Assembly (NCBI GenBank): GCA_027579435.1
Contig: JANBPK010000774.1
Location: forward strand, 62,001 to 126,000
Source: Candolleomyces eurysporus
Lineage: Eukaryota > Basidiomycota > Agaricomycetes > Agaricales > Psathyrellaceae
Length of the DNA: 64,000 bases
Direction: 5' to 3'
In this document: one piece after another, positions 44,949 through 56,419 of the stretch
How positions within the stretch are numbered: the stretch's first letter is position 1
Layout: each line of letters opens with the position of its first letter
The notes under the pieces: model-generated
Databases searched by the model: none
The model's input: the letters and a program-made list of their open reading frames with translations, nothing else
Told to the model about the DNA's origin: nothing
Program-made: the position numbers and the translations under genes

Positions 44949-45893
44949 GTTCGTTGCGTTCCTTCAACCGTTCTTGCTAGTTCGTAGTTCGTTAGGTATC
45001 GTCCAAGCGATACGGGTTCCCAAACGGCCTCAAGCTATCAGGGTTGACGAGGGATGGACCAGCCAGCCAGCCCAGTCGATGCAGGAGTGAGAGAAGTTGA
45101 TAGAGTGGGGGAAGACTGGCACCGCATGGATGATGGTTATAAACGGGCTTGGTCAAGTGCGGCTGCACTGCCATCAATGCTCCTGATTTTGATCCTCAAC
45201 GGCATCCTTGGGGCCTTTATACATAGTTGATACACTTATTCAATTCATGGGTCTCAAGGGAGATGAAATCAGTGTGATTATAGTGATGTACCGTAACAGC
45301 TGGAGTAGCTAAAATAAGAATTTATCTATTTTCGATCGCAAGACAACCAACGTGTTGTGCACGGGTTGACCTTCGATAAACAGCTCGGCAGCTGGAGGAA
45401 TGGCCATAATGGTCTTCGATTATCTGACGAAGCGGCGGATCCAGCCCAAAGCTCCCAGGGGGTTTAGGACTGATAGTGACGCCGTGAATTGCAATTGACT
45501 CGAGGTAGGGCACAGCCCTGCCGCAGTTGTCTTCAAATGGCCAAAAATACATTCCCATTCCTTCGAGTGAAGCCTCTATCGCTTAGGATGAGATACTTTG
45601 AGGGTGTCGCCGGCCGGGGTGGAAGGCTAGTGAGCCACACCGGTACCCACGAAGCACCATACGGCGTGGTGTGGGTATCGGGGAGTGGACGAACTGCTAA
45701 CTGCAAGTTATGACAGGGCTACTACCAATTTGGTGCCTAGGTGGGTCGGCGTACCCGGGTTTCGAGTTATGCACTTGTTATGCACAACACAATTAGTCCA
45801 TGCGTCTACTCTTGGCTCAGATGCACGCGGTATTGAAGACAAATGCGTCGACTAGAGACACGCGCCGGCATTGATGGCTAAATTAGGAGGTGG

Positions 45894-45910
45894 CCAGCGC
45901 TAAACCTCCG
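45894..45910 (+). promoter_or_regulatory. Shared FunK1 upstream motif (site 3)
   Basis: CCAGCGCTAAACCTCCG, 131 bp before the relic ATG. Confidence 0.5.
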
Positions 45911-46024
45911 TCGGCTCTGGTGGCCTAATTAGCTGCATTCAGATAACATCGAATTTCAGGTTCCAACAGCTAACGAATTCCCATCACCAATCTGCAGCTG
46001 TTTTTCTTATCCTTTCCATCTGAG

Positions 46025-46230
46025 ATGGCTATCGATACGAGCACCATGCTTGTCTCGGACTCGTCCAAGACTCGTCCAAGCACAATGAGCGCGACCAGAA
46101 CCGGCCACTGACCTCGCTAACGTCTCCGATGGCACTTGCCAGTGACAGCTCATGGAAGCCTATCTACGCGTTGAAGCTCAAGGAAAACATGGCCACTGTC
46201 GCTCCCATCGACGTCCGACCTCTGTGATAG
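46025..46230 (+). pseudogene. FunK1 5' relic
   Basis: Starts M-A-I-D-T-S-T-M-L-V-S-D-S-S-K, matching FunK1-2 M-S-V-D-A-S-T-M-L-A-S-G-S-S-K, but a repeated CTCGTCCAAGA segment shifts the frame and stops follow; similarity fades after about 200 bp. The kinase domain is missing. Confidence 0.8.
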
Positions 46231-47457
46231 TATAGTGAGAGGCTTGCCAATCCAGAGATGGATAGGAAGGAGAACGGTGGTAGAAAGTGGATCGTCCACG
46301 TCTTGAGAAACCCAGGTTTTGACTCTATGCTGAGCCGTCGCTTGACCTATGGCAACTCTGAGGCTTCACAAATCTGATCTCAATCAATATTGCTGGCGTC
46401 ACTCGGTACTCTCCGCGAGAGCATTCACAATCTGCAACGGAATTATCAGAACTGTGTTCAATTCACGGGCTCAGGTGTTTACCCGTTCAGTTATATATAA
46501 CCAGCTATCGAAAATTGATTGGATGAAGAAGTAACAACTGATTTTTCGGCGCTGTTCTCTGTTTTTTCTTCTTTCACTAGGCCGTTTTCCTTGTCCTAAA
46601 CTTTAATACCTCAGCCACGCATTGACAGCAATGGGGCATCAATCTATTACCCTCACCGACTTGGTAAGCCTCTACAGTGTATTGCACATCGCCTGTCCAT
46701 GAGTATATACTTAGCATACTTCTCACTCAACTCGCATCTTTGACCCGATGTCGCTCCGTTGTTCGAAAATTTGGGTGGCATTTTGGTTATTTCAATGGTC
46801 GATGGGACACATCCTTTTTTTNCAAGTGCAAGTGTTTTGTTAATATCAGCTCCTGACTGTGTTCAAGATCTAGTATGGGCGGTAAGAGTCTTGCATAGGA
46901 GTTATGCAGAGATCGAGCGATTTCAATCCTTAAAACCGGAATCAACGGATCTTCGAAACAGACTCTCTAGGAATTGCGACAAAGGAGGACCCCGAGGACT
47001 TTCTCTCATGACACTGATCCAAAGAAGAGCTTGGCGCAGCCGTTGGTGGCCTTCCCGATCATACGTTCTTTCTGTTGGAAGATGAAGTTGACTCGGGTAT
47101 CTCCTAGCACTTGAAAGAAATTTTAGCGATTGCATCCTCGCACAGCTTTGAGAGATGGGAAATGTATCCATCTTGGAAGCGGTTGGGTAATCTAGATTCA
47201 AGACATGGACTGGAATGCGTTTGACGCTTCCAAGTAGCACCAAAAAGGAGCCTCAGTCATCGCACAGCGTTGAAAATCGCTCAGTCCATTGTGTCCTTGC
47301 ATCTATTTTAGAATGTGTTGAGCGACAAAGATCACCGAATTCGATCCGACCTTGATGAAGCTTTCATAGCCGTGCGACAATAGAAGCGCAATCTGTATCC
47401 TGCACGCCTATTTAAGGCGGAAAGGGATGGATTCCTACCGAACTCAAACCAGTAGCA

Positions 47458-48781
47458 ATGAGCGACAATCTCTTGGAGCACAGCAATATAGTACATGCTC
47501 GAGCATCGTACGCAAACTACACAATGGCCATGGTTGAAGCTGGTGCGCGCATTTCATGTGCTCAAGAGATTGTGTAGATACTTACGCTTTGCGCGCTCCT
47601 GCGTCTGCTTGTGCGTATAGGCATTCATATATTTATGTCACTCTATGGTCTTTCCATTTTTTTGGAGACCCCAAGGCACCTTAGAAAGGGGAGAAAGGCA
47701 TATGTCATGGCAAGCTTTGCGATAATGGCGCTCGCCACCCTTACTGCATCACTCGATATGGCAACTTACTTCCAAGTGCTCCTCCAGTCAACGTCGGGTC
47801 GACATTGGAGCGAACTCTACACGGAGTCTTCCCATAAGTGGGAGCGACAGCTCAGCAACGCAGCTACAGGGTGCCTTCTACTGGTTGCGGATGCGCTACT
47901 TGTGAGTAATGTATTACGTTTCTGGAATGCTGGATGGGTCATGGGACTGTATGACACAGGTGTATCGCTGCTACATTATGTGTATTGAGTACTGGTGGGT
48001 GACAGTCTTACCTGGAATCACCTCTTTGAGTGCTGTAGGTACGTCTCGGTCTTCAGATAATAGATAAATCTGATCATCAACAAAACCAGTGCTCTTCTTC
48101 TCTGGGGCCTACCAAGCCTCCTGTCCTGGGGCAAAAAGCACGCACATATTTGCAGCCTCTAGCTTGCTCACAGTCACAACCAATATTATTATCACAAGCG
48201 TCATCACATTTCGCCTACTTCGGGCACGCAAGATGTTATCCAAGCTCTTACCATTGGCGGATCTGCGACTTTACACTGCGATAGTCGCTATTCTCATCGA
48301 ATCGGCTCTTCCTCTCAGCCTTCTTGGCATCATTGCAGCGGCCTTGCAGCAGGGCTATTTTTCCACATACATGCCATCTGATGGATATCTAGTTTGTTCT
48401 GAGTTATTCAGTGGCCTTTTTTNGCTCATTCTGCGTAAGTTCAAGTTTTTGAGCCTCTTTATAAACATTGCATTAATTCTTCTCTAGGCACTTGCACCCC
48501 ACATGATTATATTCCGTGTCACAACTGGCCGCTCCTTCACTAATTTCCCCCCTATCGACAGTGTCCCATCCAACTCCATTCAATTTGGCCACCAAACCGC
48601 TGAATCATCTTTCCTTCAACGGACCTTGAATCACGAGTTTGGCAGAGACCGCAATCCTGATGCCGAGCAAGGCAACCCGAGTATACTCACCCAGATACAG
48701 ACGTCAATTGCCCATATTGCACAGGAGAAGATGGGACCTCGGGAAAATCGAGTAGGGACCAATCCAGTGTGTCACATGTGA
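47458..48781 (+). CDS. Seven-helix receptor-like membrane protein
   Basis: Exons 47458-47542, 47621-47901, 47960-48038, 48090-48434, 48488-48781. The sum is one base too long, which is cured by deleting N48423 in a T run, giving about 360 residues. Hydrophobic helices: H-I-F-M-S-L-Y-G-L-S-I-F, A-I-M-A-L-A-T-L-T-A, G-C-L-L-L-V-A-D-A-L-L-V-Y-R-C-Y, W-W-V-T-V-L-P-G-I-T, V-L-F-F-S-G-A-Y, L-L-T-V-T-T-N-I-I-I-T, A-I-V-A-I-L-I-E-S-A-L-P-L-S. The A-D-A-L-L-V-Y-R-C and L-A-P-H-M-I-I-F-R-V-T-T-G-R-S blocks are hallmarks of a large, unnamed Agaricomycete 7TM family. The C tail is hydrophilic. Ligand and role unknown; it differs from the DUF6534-type proteins. Confidence 0.75.
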
Positions 48782-49688
48782 AGAAATTACTATGTAACTG
48801 GGCCGCTCAAGCTGTTAGTCGTAGCCTGTTGGGTTTGGTTCTACTTGTCTGGATATTCATTTGTATCTAAGCTTGAAGTGCTACACCATCATAACTGTCA
48901 GAGACAAAGGCTCAATTCATCCGACTCAAGCAAGGGAAAATCATTGTATCAATCTAATTACGGTCAAGTATCGCGACAACTGTTGTAGTATCTAAAATAA
49001 GAGCTTGTCTAGTTGCAATCGTAAGGTAGCCGCGGCCAAGCTGTTGTGATGTCCAGCTTGAGCCTTCAATGAGCAACTCAGCAGCCAGAAAAATGGTCGT
49101 GACGGTCTTTGAAGATCTGATGGAGCGGCATATGGAGCCCTCGGGCCTCAGGAAGGTTTCGGGAGGTTGAGAACAGCGCCGGCACTGCCCTCCCGTAGTT
49201 GTCTACAAGTGGTAAAAATACATTTATCGAAATGAAGGATCGTTATCGTGTTGGATAAGATGCTTCAAGTGCCATTGGCTTGCTCCGAAAGGGTGGAGAA
49301 CCAGATTCATAACTACGATACACCATACTACACAGGCACGGGTACCGGGCCAGTAACTAGAGGTTCTAACACCGTTACCGGCCATGGTTTTGCGCTTGGA
49401 GTTTTGGGTTGGCCTACACTCATACACTGGGTTGAAGATGCACGTGTCACAGTCACTTATGCATCCACTCATGGCTCAGATGCACGAGGCATTGAGGACA
49501 ATGAAAGGGTCGCTTTGTCGGCCGCACACCGGCCCCATTGATGTCTAAATTGGGAGGTGGCTGGCGCTAAAACCTCCGTCCGGCTTTGCTGGTCCAACAG
49601 CTGCATTCAGATAATATCGAAAAGGCCCGATAGCTAACACGTCTCTACCACCAATCTCCAACTATCGCTTTCATCCTCTTCACCTGCG
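48782..49688 (+). other. FunK1-2 upstream region, copy 2 of the duplicated segment
   Basis: From 48985 to the ATG this is the partner of 45290-46024. The left 200 bp are the 3' flank of the seven-helix gene. Confidence 0.6.
49561..49578 (+). promoter_or_regulatory. Shared FunK1 upstream motif (site 4)
   Basis: CTGGCGCTAAAACCTCCG, 128 bp before the FunK1-2 ATG; one base longer in the A run and changed in the AGCGCT core relative to site 1. Confidence 0.45.
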
Positions 49689-52204
49689 ATGTCTGTCGAT
49701 GCGAGCACCATGCTTGCCTCCGGCTCGTCCAAGCACAATGAGCGCAACCAGAACAGGCCACTGGCCTTGCCAACGTTTCCAGTGGCACTTGACAGTGCAG
49801 GCAAACCTGTCGACACATTGAGACTCAAGGAGAATGCGGACATGATCACTCCTATAGACCTCCAATTGGTGCTCAAGGAGAAGCAACAACCACAAGTCAA
49901 TCCCGAGGTCCAGACCTCCACCACTCTCAACAAGGAGCAGCTGGACATACCTTGTCTCAATGCCAAAGGAGTGACAGTAAAGCCAAAGGCCAAATCGGAG
50001 ATGCCTCCAGCTAATTTCAACAATGCCAACCCCAAGTCTGACGATGATGATGCTGTCGCGATGGAATCCATGCTCAGCGAGCAGAAGAAGTGGGTGGCTC
50101 GGGATATCGAGCGCCACTCACACGACTATAGCGAAGAGTCCCGTATTCCACTCGGGCTTCAAAACGGAATCACAAGCGATGAACGCATTCAGGAGTTCCT
50201 AGACAAGAATCCAATTTACGACCTGGATAAGCAGCTCTGGGCTGGATTCGAAGAAGACAATAGGCTTCTTGCAGAGGGAGCCAACCTCCGAGACGTCGTA
50301 TACGACATTATCAACGCCATATTGGAGGAATGGGGATCCACTTTACATGGTCGTCGCAAGCTCAGGAGGACCTATGACCTGAAGCTTTTTCATGAAACAA
50401 AGTTCTCGAGTGGCTATTCGTGCCCTGATTTTGTGATTGAAGCACGCGGGCCATCATTCGAGCGGCCAGAGCAGGGTGACGTTGGGTTTTCCAATATCAC
50501 TACCTGCATTACTATGGACCCACCAGGGCTTGAGTCTGACCTTGGAGATATGTTCGAGAGACACGCTGTGCTCGCAAGGTAGGACCTGTCCCATTTCTTT
50601 ACTGTGTGCCGCTATCTAATGATGCTATTCTCTAGACAGATTTTTGCTCACCAGCCCAACAGAAGATTCGTTCGAACATGTTGCATCGATCAAGAAGGCA
50701 TTGCCTGGTACCACTTCGACCGAAGTGGACTTTACGAGAACTTTGGCGGCTTCTACAACGAAGAGCCACACAACTTTATTCGGCTGATTCTTGGCCTCAG
50801 CTCTCTGGATGAAGAAATTCTTGGACTGGATACGAGTATCCGATGGAGACTTGATAGAGAGGGTAGGAAAGCCACCGGCACCGTGACAGTTGTCGACGAG
50901 AGGAAAATCTCCAGGAAATTCAAGATGGTTTTTGTCGAGCCCATGTTCAGAAAATCGTCCATTTATGGCACTGGCACAGTCGTATGGGTCGTTGAGGACT
51001 CAGAGAGTGGCGAGGAAGTGCTTGTTAAAGATTCCTGGAGAGGTGACGGGGAAGAGTGGGTTTCTGAGTGCGAGAACCTCAAGGCCGCGCGTGGTCTCGA
51101 TGGAGTCGTCCAAATGATTTCATGCGAAGAGGATCGTGTGCAGACAAAGGATTTTGGCGTGTTCCGCGAAGATGATCCCGAATGCATGAACTTCATTCAA
51201 TCACGCATGGTGATGGAGCGATATGAACATCATTTGTTCGCCTTTTCGTCCGAGAGGCAGCTGCTTTGTGCACTACGTGATGCCATAGCTGGTCAGTTCT
51301 TCTTCAGTGTAACTTTTGATCTCAATACTGAGCTATATCTGTAATTTCCAGGGCACAGAAATCTCGTCATCAAGGCAGGAATCATCCAACGCGACGTCGC
51401 TTGGAGGAATATTCTATTTGGGAAACCCGACGCCAAACCAGGAAACCGAGGGATACTGATAGACCTCGACCTCGCATTACCAATCTCTTCAATCAAACCT
51501 GTCTGCACCGCAGTGGTATGTATGGCTCAACTAATATACCAATCGACCCATTTCTAACTTCATTTTCGGGGGACAAATAGGGTCATGCTCAATTCTGTTC
51601 AATCGCCACCCTGTTCAATGCAATCTCACATTCGAAAGACAGGCGACGTCTCCCACACGACTACTTGGACGACTTGGAAGCTGGGTTCTACACCACCTCC
51701 ACCATCATGTACGAGCTCGATGGACCTGGTAGATGCAGAGATCCCCTTCCCGAGTTTGTGAGCGAGTGGCTTGGCTGTGCAAGCATCGGCTTCACAGAAA
51801 ATCTCCAATTCAAGAGGAATTTTATTCTTTCTGAAGACCCGATAGACCCGAAGGAATACATCGCCCCGTTCTGGAGCGAAGCTTCTCGCAATTTGGTGGA
51901 GAAGTATTACATCTTCACTCGAAAAATGGCACAAGTGAAGGAGGATATTAGACGCGATTATGGCTCAGAGGAGGCACATGAGAAACTTCGGGACTTGCTG
52001 GCTGGGCCTGCTGTTTGCCAGAACTACGACCACGTCATAAATCTTTTTGACGTTGCAATTATGCAGTTGGACCGTGCTAAGGAGAAGGGTTTAAATTCTA
52101 CCGCCCAGGGAACAAAGAGGAAGGCAAAGGATGCTGTGGAGAATCTGCTTGGACCTTGCAATGCGAACGACAACCGAGCTCGTCGTCTCGGGCAAACATA
52201 TTAG
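49689..52204 (+). CDS. FunK1-type protein kinase 2 with altered catalytic motif
   Basis: Exons 49689-50578, 50636-51291, 51352-51515, 51581-52204; 2334 nt in frame, 777 residues. N region about 130 residues, hydrophilic. Conserved FunK1 parts: F-V-I-E-A-R-G-P-S-F-E, R-R-F-V-R-T, Y-H-F-D-R-S-G, L-G-L-S-S-L-D-E-E-I-L-G, G-H-R-N-L, L-P-H-D-Y-L-D-D-L-E. The catalytic loop is I-Q-R-D-V-A-W-R-N-I: the HRD His is Gln, but Asp and Asn are present; the DFG position reads D-L-D. Activity is therefore possible but not certain. Exon 2 has exactly the same length (656 nt) as in FunK1-1. Confidence 0.87.
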
Positions 52205-52903
52205 AATACATTTCATTTGTGTACTCATACTCGTCAACCTCAATCTTCCCGTTCCTGAGTTACGAATCGACTAATAGCAGTTATACCTCAACCTTTGCGC
52301 GACTAACTTAAACCAACACAAAGTCCATGGTAAGAGGCTGAAGATAGCACGGCCATCTAGGCCTTTATCTTAATTACCGCATTGTTGCATCGATATTCCC
52401 CCGCTCGTGGTATGCAACGTCTAACGAATTTTTTCCAATACTCAACGCTCAGTTCAACGAAAATGCTCTGCGAAGATGCGCTTCTCCATGGCGCGTGAGT
52501 GTTCGGAGAGTTTCGTCAGGATTTGAGGTGCAGTAGTAGAGAATTGCGGAGTGGTCGCATCGGTTGACGAGGCCGACATGGTATCAGTAACGCGGTTGAT
52601 GTAGAGTTGTGTTAAGATTGGATGACGGGCTATGGGCCCTCTGATGCTTACAATAGCCTTTATTTATATTTCTCTGCATGAGAAGTTAGTAAGGCCTGTA
52701 CATTTGCACAGGAAGATCGACCGGGACGGATGGGAAGAGACCACATAGGATACAGCTTGTTGCATACGAAAGTTACTGTACAAAGCAGGATACAAGAATA
52801 CGAATCGGAATTCGACGTTCGCTAATGGTCAAATAGAGGAAGAAAATCCCGAATCAAGGAGAACTGGGTTCAGGAAAGCGGGGGGTGCTTGGGTGCGAAT
52901 ATT
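52205..52903. other. Intergenic region between FunK1-2 and the metallothionein gene
   Basis: 3' flanks of two converging genes. Around 52460-52600 a minus-strand open stretch starts M-S-A-S-S-T, but is too short to support. Nothing else seen. Confidence 0.45.
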
Positions 52904-53284
52904 TTAGCACTTGCATTCACCTGCCTTGCAGGAGCAGCTATAATGCGAAGGATGAGTTTCTTAGATCCCTTCGCGAACAAGATGCATCGTATGTACGTAC
53001 TTGGTGCAAGTGCAAGCGCTCGACCCGCAGCCATTGTTGGCATTGGTGGGCTGTCCGGAGCAAGTGCAGCTACGAGTGAAAGCAAAGAGAGCGTCGTAAG
53101 CACCGATGCTCGGTCGTTGTAATGAGGGTGAACGGACCTAGTGCAGCAGCTGCAGGAGCTGCAAGAGCAGGACTCGCTGTTGCAGGCGAAGGGGACGGGG
53201 GTGAAAGCAATTTGGCAGACCTAGAATCGTTCACGAAGCGTCAGTCGATGGTAGTATAGTCAAGGATCACAGTTAACATACCAT
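52904..53284 (-). CDS. Metallothionein, four exons, 62 residues with 16 Cys
   Basis: Exons 53284-53282, 53220-53138, 53069-53001, 52937-52904; introns of 61, 68 and 63 bp start GTATGT, GTCCGT and GTACGT and end TAG. All phases fit: ATG alone in exon 1, then V-C-Q-I-A-F-T-P-V-P-F-A-C, a Cys block C-S-C-S-S-C-S-C-C-T-S-C-T-C (residues 19-32), an Asn/Gly spacer, C-T-C-T-N-C-S-C (48-55), and the end C-K-C. Cys are at 3, 14, 19, 21, 24, 26, 27, 30, 32, 43, 48, 50, 53, 55, 60, 62, with six C-x-C pairs and no aromatic residue except Phe 7 and 12. This is the composition of a metallothionein, a cytosolic chelator of Cu, Zn or Cd. Each junction falls so that Cys codons continue on the other side, which would not happen by chance. 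Confidence 0.85.
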
Positions 53285-53829
53285 GATGATCAGTGGCTCG
53301 AGCTAGGAGTGGTTTGAGTGATTGAGATTTGGGTGGGAGTAAATTCGAAACGATTTCGATAATGGAGAATGAAAGCAAAACCACGACCCCTTAAATACCC
53401 AGCGGGGCATGTTTGTCCCATGTTTACAGTGCTCGATTCCGGACCCCAAAGTAACGCGCGTGGCGTCATAGCACTCATCCAAAAAATGCCTCATGGTGGC
53501 TGTGAGGGTGAGGCAAATGTGCGTAGCCAATCAGCGCCGTGGATCAGTCAGAAATTTGATATCGGATCAGTCAGCTCCGTCAGAGCCAAGCAAGAGCCAT
53601 TTTCTGGATGAACGTCTCCATGCGGTCGGTGCGTACGCGTAATGGCCAGAGCCTAGACGTACGACTAGCGGCAGAAAGTTCCAGATCATACATCTATCTA
53701 TGGGATAGACGTCCGGACCCAGGAGAAGAACGAGAGCAGTTCGACGTCTTAGGATTCACTTCATGTCGAAAGGTGGCCGCCCAGATAACCAGATCGCGCT
53801 GCAATGGTCCGAAAGGAAGACCAGGAACA
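53285..53829. other. Metallothionein promoter and flank of the tRNA gene
   Basis: Upstream region of the minus-strand metallothionein gene, with a GC-rich block around 53445-53470 (ACGCGCGTGGCGTCA). Whether it holds metal-response sites cannot be judged. Open frames on the + strand are not supported. Confidence 0.45.
53391..53399 (-). promoter_or_regulatory. TATA-like box of the metallothionein gene
   Basis: TATTTAAG on the minus strand, about 110 bp upstream of the ATG. No other neighbour uses this strand here. Confidence 0.45.
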
Positions 53830-53901
53830 TCGGATATGGTGTAACGGCTAACATTGCCGCCTCTCACGCGGCAGCTCGGGGTTCGATTCCCCGTATCCGA
53901 A
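53830..53901 (+). tRNA. tRNA-Glu (anticodon CTC)
   Basis: 72 nt without intron. Acceptor stem TCGGATA pairs fully with TATCCGA; anticodon stem GCCGC/GCGGC encloses the loop CTCTCAC with anticodon CTC at 53863-53865; T arm CGGGG-TTCGATT-CCCCG; D arm region GGTGTAACGGCTAACA carries the A-box. Discriminator base A. A T5 run follows directly. Confidence 0.95.
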
Positions 53902-53902
53902 C

Positions 53903-53907
53903 TTTTT
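53903..53907 (+). terminator. RNA polymerase III terminator of tRNA-Glu
   Basis: T run of at least five immediately after the tRNA, with an N at 53908 marking uncertain run length. Confidence 0.8.
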
Positions 53908-53908
53908 N

Positions 53909-54516
53909 GGTCTTTGCATTCCTTGAGAGCGAAAGCAACTGGTTATCTGGACCAAGATGTACGGCCATATTTTGGAACCATCGTCGAACCTGTGAGTTCA
54001 AGTTGAACGTGACTACTGTAATTTCTGGGTGGAATTCATGGAGTTCATTCTCAACGTCGACTTTATTCAGATCCAATGGAACTCATTGCCCCTATTGGAG
54101 TAATGCTGCTCGTACCATTCTATACAAGTTGCTGTTCACCCGGAGATGGCGCAAAATGGAGTGCCTCGTATAAGAATTTCAAAGGATGTTCACTTGGCTT
54201 GGCAGCGTTGGACCATGGTCGGAGATCAACGGTATCGGGGATGGCGTATCAAATTTTAGACCCCCGACTCCCTGTGGCAGCAGGCTCTTCTCGTGGCTGG
54301 GAAGCGTCGAGGGGAGCGGTGATGACACAAGAGGAACCAGATAGAACTAGGTAAAGCTATCGGATTCGCTAAGAGATAAAAAATATACATCGTGAGTTTA
54401 TATACTTTAAGGCGTACAAATAAAGGTAAATAGGAAAGATAAATAAGAAACAAATAGAAGGATATAATCAGGGAATAGCAACCGTTACACTCCCATCCTT
54501 TTGGACGTCCACCACG
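53909..54516. other. Intergenic region after tRNA-Glu
   Basis: No gene supported; AT-rich at 54370-54470, immediately before the F-box gene. Confidence 0.5.
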
Positions 54517-56202
54517 ATGGCTCGACCCCGCGAATTTGGCCACTTATTCTCCACAAATACGATACCGAACATGGTGGAAGCGGCCTCTGTTCAGTCCGGC
54601 ATTGGCATGTTGACCATGAAGATCTCTACCCTGAAGGAGCACCTTCAAGAGCTCGAGGAAGATCTTCGTATGCACCGGGCAGTGTTGTCCTCAGTTAGGA
54701 AGATGCCGATCGACATCCTAGGCGAGATATTCCACTACGTGCTACCGTACGTTTTGGACGACAAGGGGAGGCAACAACTCATCGACCTATGCTTGGTGTG
54801 CAAGTGCTGGCGAGACGCGGCCCACGCTATGCGTCAGCTCTGGAGTGGCGTTTCTATTCCGATGGATGGGGGTCTGTTGTCGACGAAGAAAGCGGTTTTG
54901 TGGTTTCAACGGTCCGGAGCCAGTAGGAAGACGCTCGAGGTCAAGAGCAAAGGTTCGGGTCACTATGGCTGTGACAAAATGGGTTCTCGCTGCAAGATGG
55001 AGTGTGGGCCCCTGGCAAAGCTGTTAGCAGATGGGCCGGCCTTGGATCACGTATCCCTCAGTTTCCGGGGAACGGAGTGCTTCTTGAGCCTGGTAGAAGT
55101 CATGAAGACATACGGGGGCATGTCTGAGTCGAAGAATAGTCCCTGGACCTCCGTTCGATCCCTTACCCTCAAGTTTCGAGTCCAGTGATCCGAACCAGAC
55201 TTCGAACAAAACTCCGCGTTCCGCCACATACCGTCGAGTGTAACCTCCCTTCAGCTACGCCTGCCACTCTATGGTGAAACGGAGGACGAGGAACGTGAAG
55301 AGCCGCCGGGGTACTTTAACCGCTCCAAGATTCCGTTATTTGTTCCCTCGAGCACCCTCCAGCGACTCACCTCCCTACAACTAGTCTGCGATTGGAACGG
55401 GCCTCACATTCTCATACTTACACAGCATTGCCAGAACCTCGAAACTCTGACCGCAGACTTCCGAGGGTCATATTTCGGGTATTGGGGACTCGAACCGCTC
55501 GTACAGAGGCAGCTGTCCGGTGCCAAGATTGTAGCCATTCCAAACTTGCGAGAGCTACGCCTCCAGAACATGGGGTCAGATGCTGTCGAAATTTTCGAGC
55601 ATCTCAGCACCCCAAAGCTTGTTACCCTCGACCTCAGCTTCCGATCCAAAATCGACGACCACGGCCCTGACGGTTACGAGTTCGGTCCTCGTCTGGAGAA
55701 CTTTATCAAAACCCAGTCAAAGTGTGAGGACACATTCCGCGCTTTCAAACTTCGAACGGTCTGGATAGAAGGCAAAGAACTGATCAAGATTTTTGAAGCC
55801 TACCCACTCCTTACGCACCTCACTCTCGACGATGTGAGCTTTGGACCCGGGGAGATGCGCTCATTTTGGTGGGACCTTTGGAAGGGGTTCGGGTGGTATG
55901 ACAATCCAATGTGGTTGGCATATCTAGAAGTCCTAGAACTTCTTCAGCTCCCTCCGACCGAATTTCACTTTCCGGACCTCTGCAAATTTATCAAGGAGAG
56001 ACCCCCGTTTCGTGTGAGGTTTGTGGATGGAGATATCACGAAGGGTGAGATGAAGGGCAATTTGAAGAGGTTGGTGGTGATGTACCAGAAGACGAAGCCG
56101 CTGGGACTACATCGACAAGATAACTTCCACGTTATTTGGAGGTTGAGGAGAGAGTGCGGGGCATCCGTTGAGATTGGGCCGATGCTCTATGAAGACAAGT
56201 AA
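54517..56202 (+). pseudogene. F-box protein D, in-frame TGA at a conserved Trp
   Basis: A single frame from ATG 54517 to TAA 56202 (562 codons) is interrupted only by TGA at 55186-55188. It belongs to the same family as A-C: F-G-H-L-F-S-T-N-T-I-P-N start, coiled coil, F-box (R-K-M-P-I-D-I-L-G-E-I-F..C-L-V-C-K-C-W-R-D-A-A), G-S-R-C-K block, H-I-P-S-S-V-T-S-L block. At the stop, A, B and C have Trp (E-W-D-E-S, D-W-N-E-S, E-W-E-E-P; here Q-stop-S-E-P), so TGG became TGA. Everything downstream remains open for 337 codons, so the loss is recent, or the base is wrong, or the stop is read through. No duplicated SMC6 piece lies beside it. Confidence 0.8.
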
Positions 56203-56419
56203 GTCGTCGTCCCAATACTCATCGTTTTGTTCATCACTGACAGTATAGTTGTAACAGTGCATCATAACATATCCCAGTATAACCATCGCGTATATCAATC
56301 AAAACATACTATTTATTCTGAGAACTATGTTATCAAAGTTGACATCTCGACAAGACCATAACATTACCGATCCAATTACGATCACCGTGGACCTTTGGTT
56401 ATGAAGCCCGTACAGGCAG

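Larger units (their letters stand above)
45290..46230. repeat. Duplicated FunK1 upstream segment, copy 1
   Basis: Similar to 48985-49870. Shared landmarks: CTAAAATAAGA near the left end, GGCTCAGATGCACG in the middle, TTAGGAGGTGGCCAGCGCTAAA and CAGCTGCATTCAGATAA before the start codon. Reading minus at 45322-45558 gives a protein-like piece that is also present, with stops, in copy 2. Confidence 0.75.
44949..47457. other. Long intergenic region with FunK1 promoter/5' relic
   Basis: 2.5 kb. 45290-46230 is a diverged copy of 48985-49870 (FunK1-2 upstream region and N terminus). An ATG at 46631 starts M-G-H-Q-S-I-T-L-T-D-L before a GTAAGC donor-like site, but no continuation is convincing. 46970-47220 contains protein-like pieces interrupted by stops on the + strand. 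No intact gene. Confidence 0.45.

Noticed and set aside
52889..53122. 77-codon + strand frame
   Set aside because: Antisense to the metallothionein exons, which explain the sequence far better.
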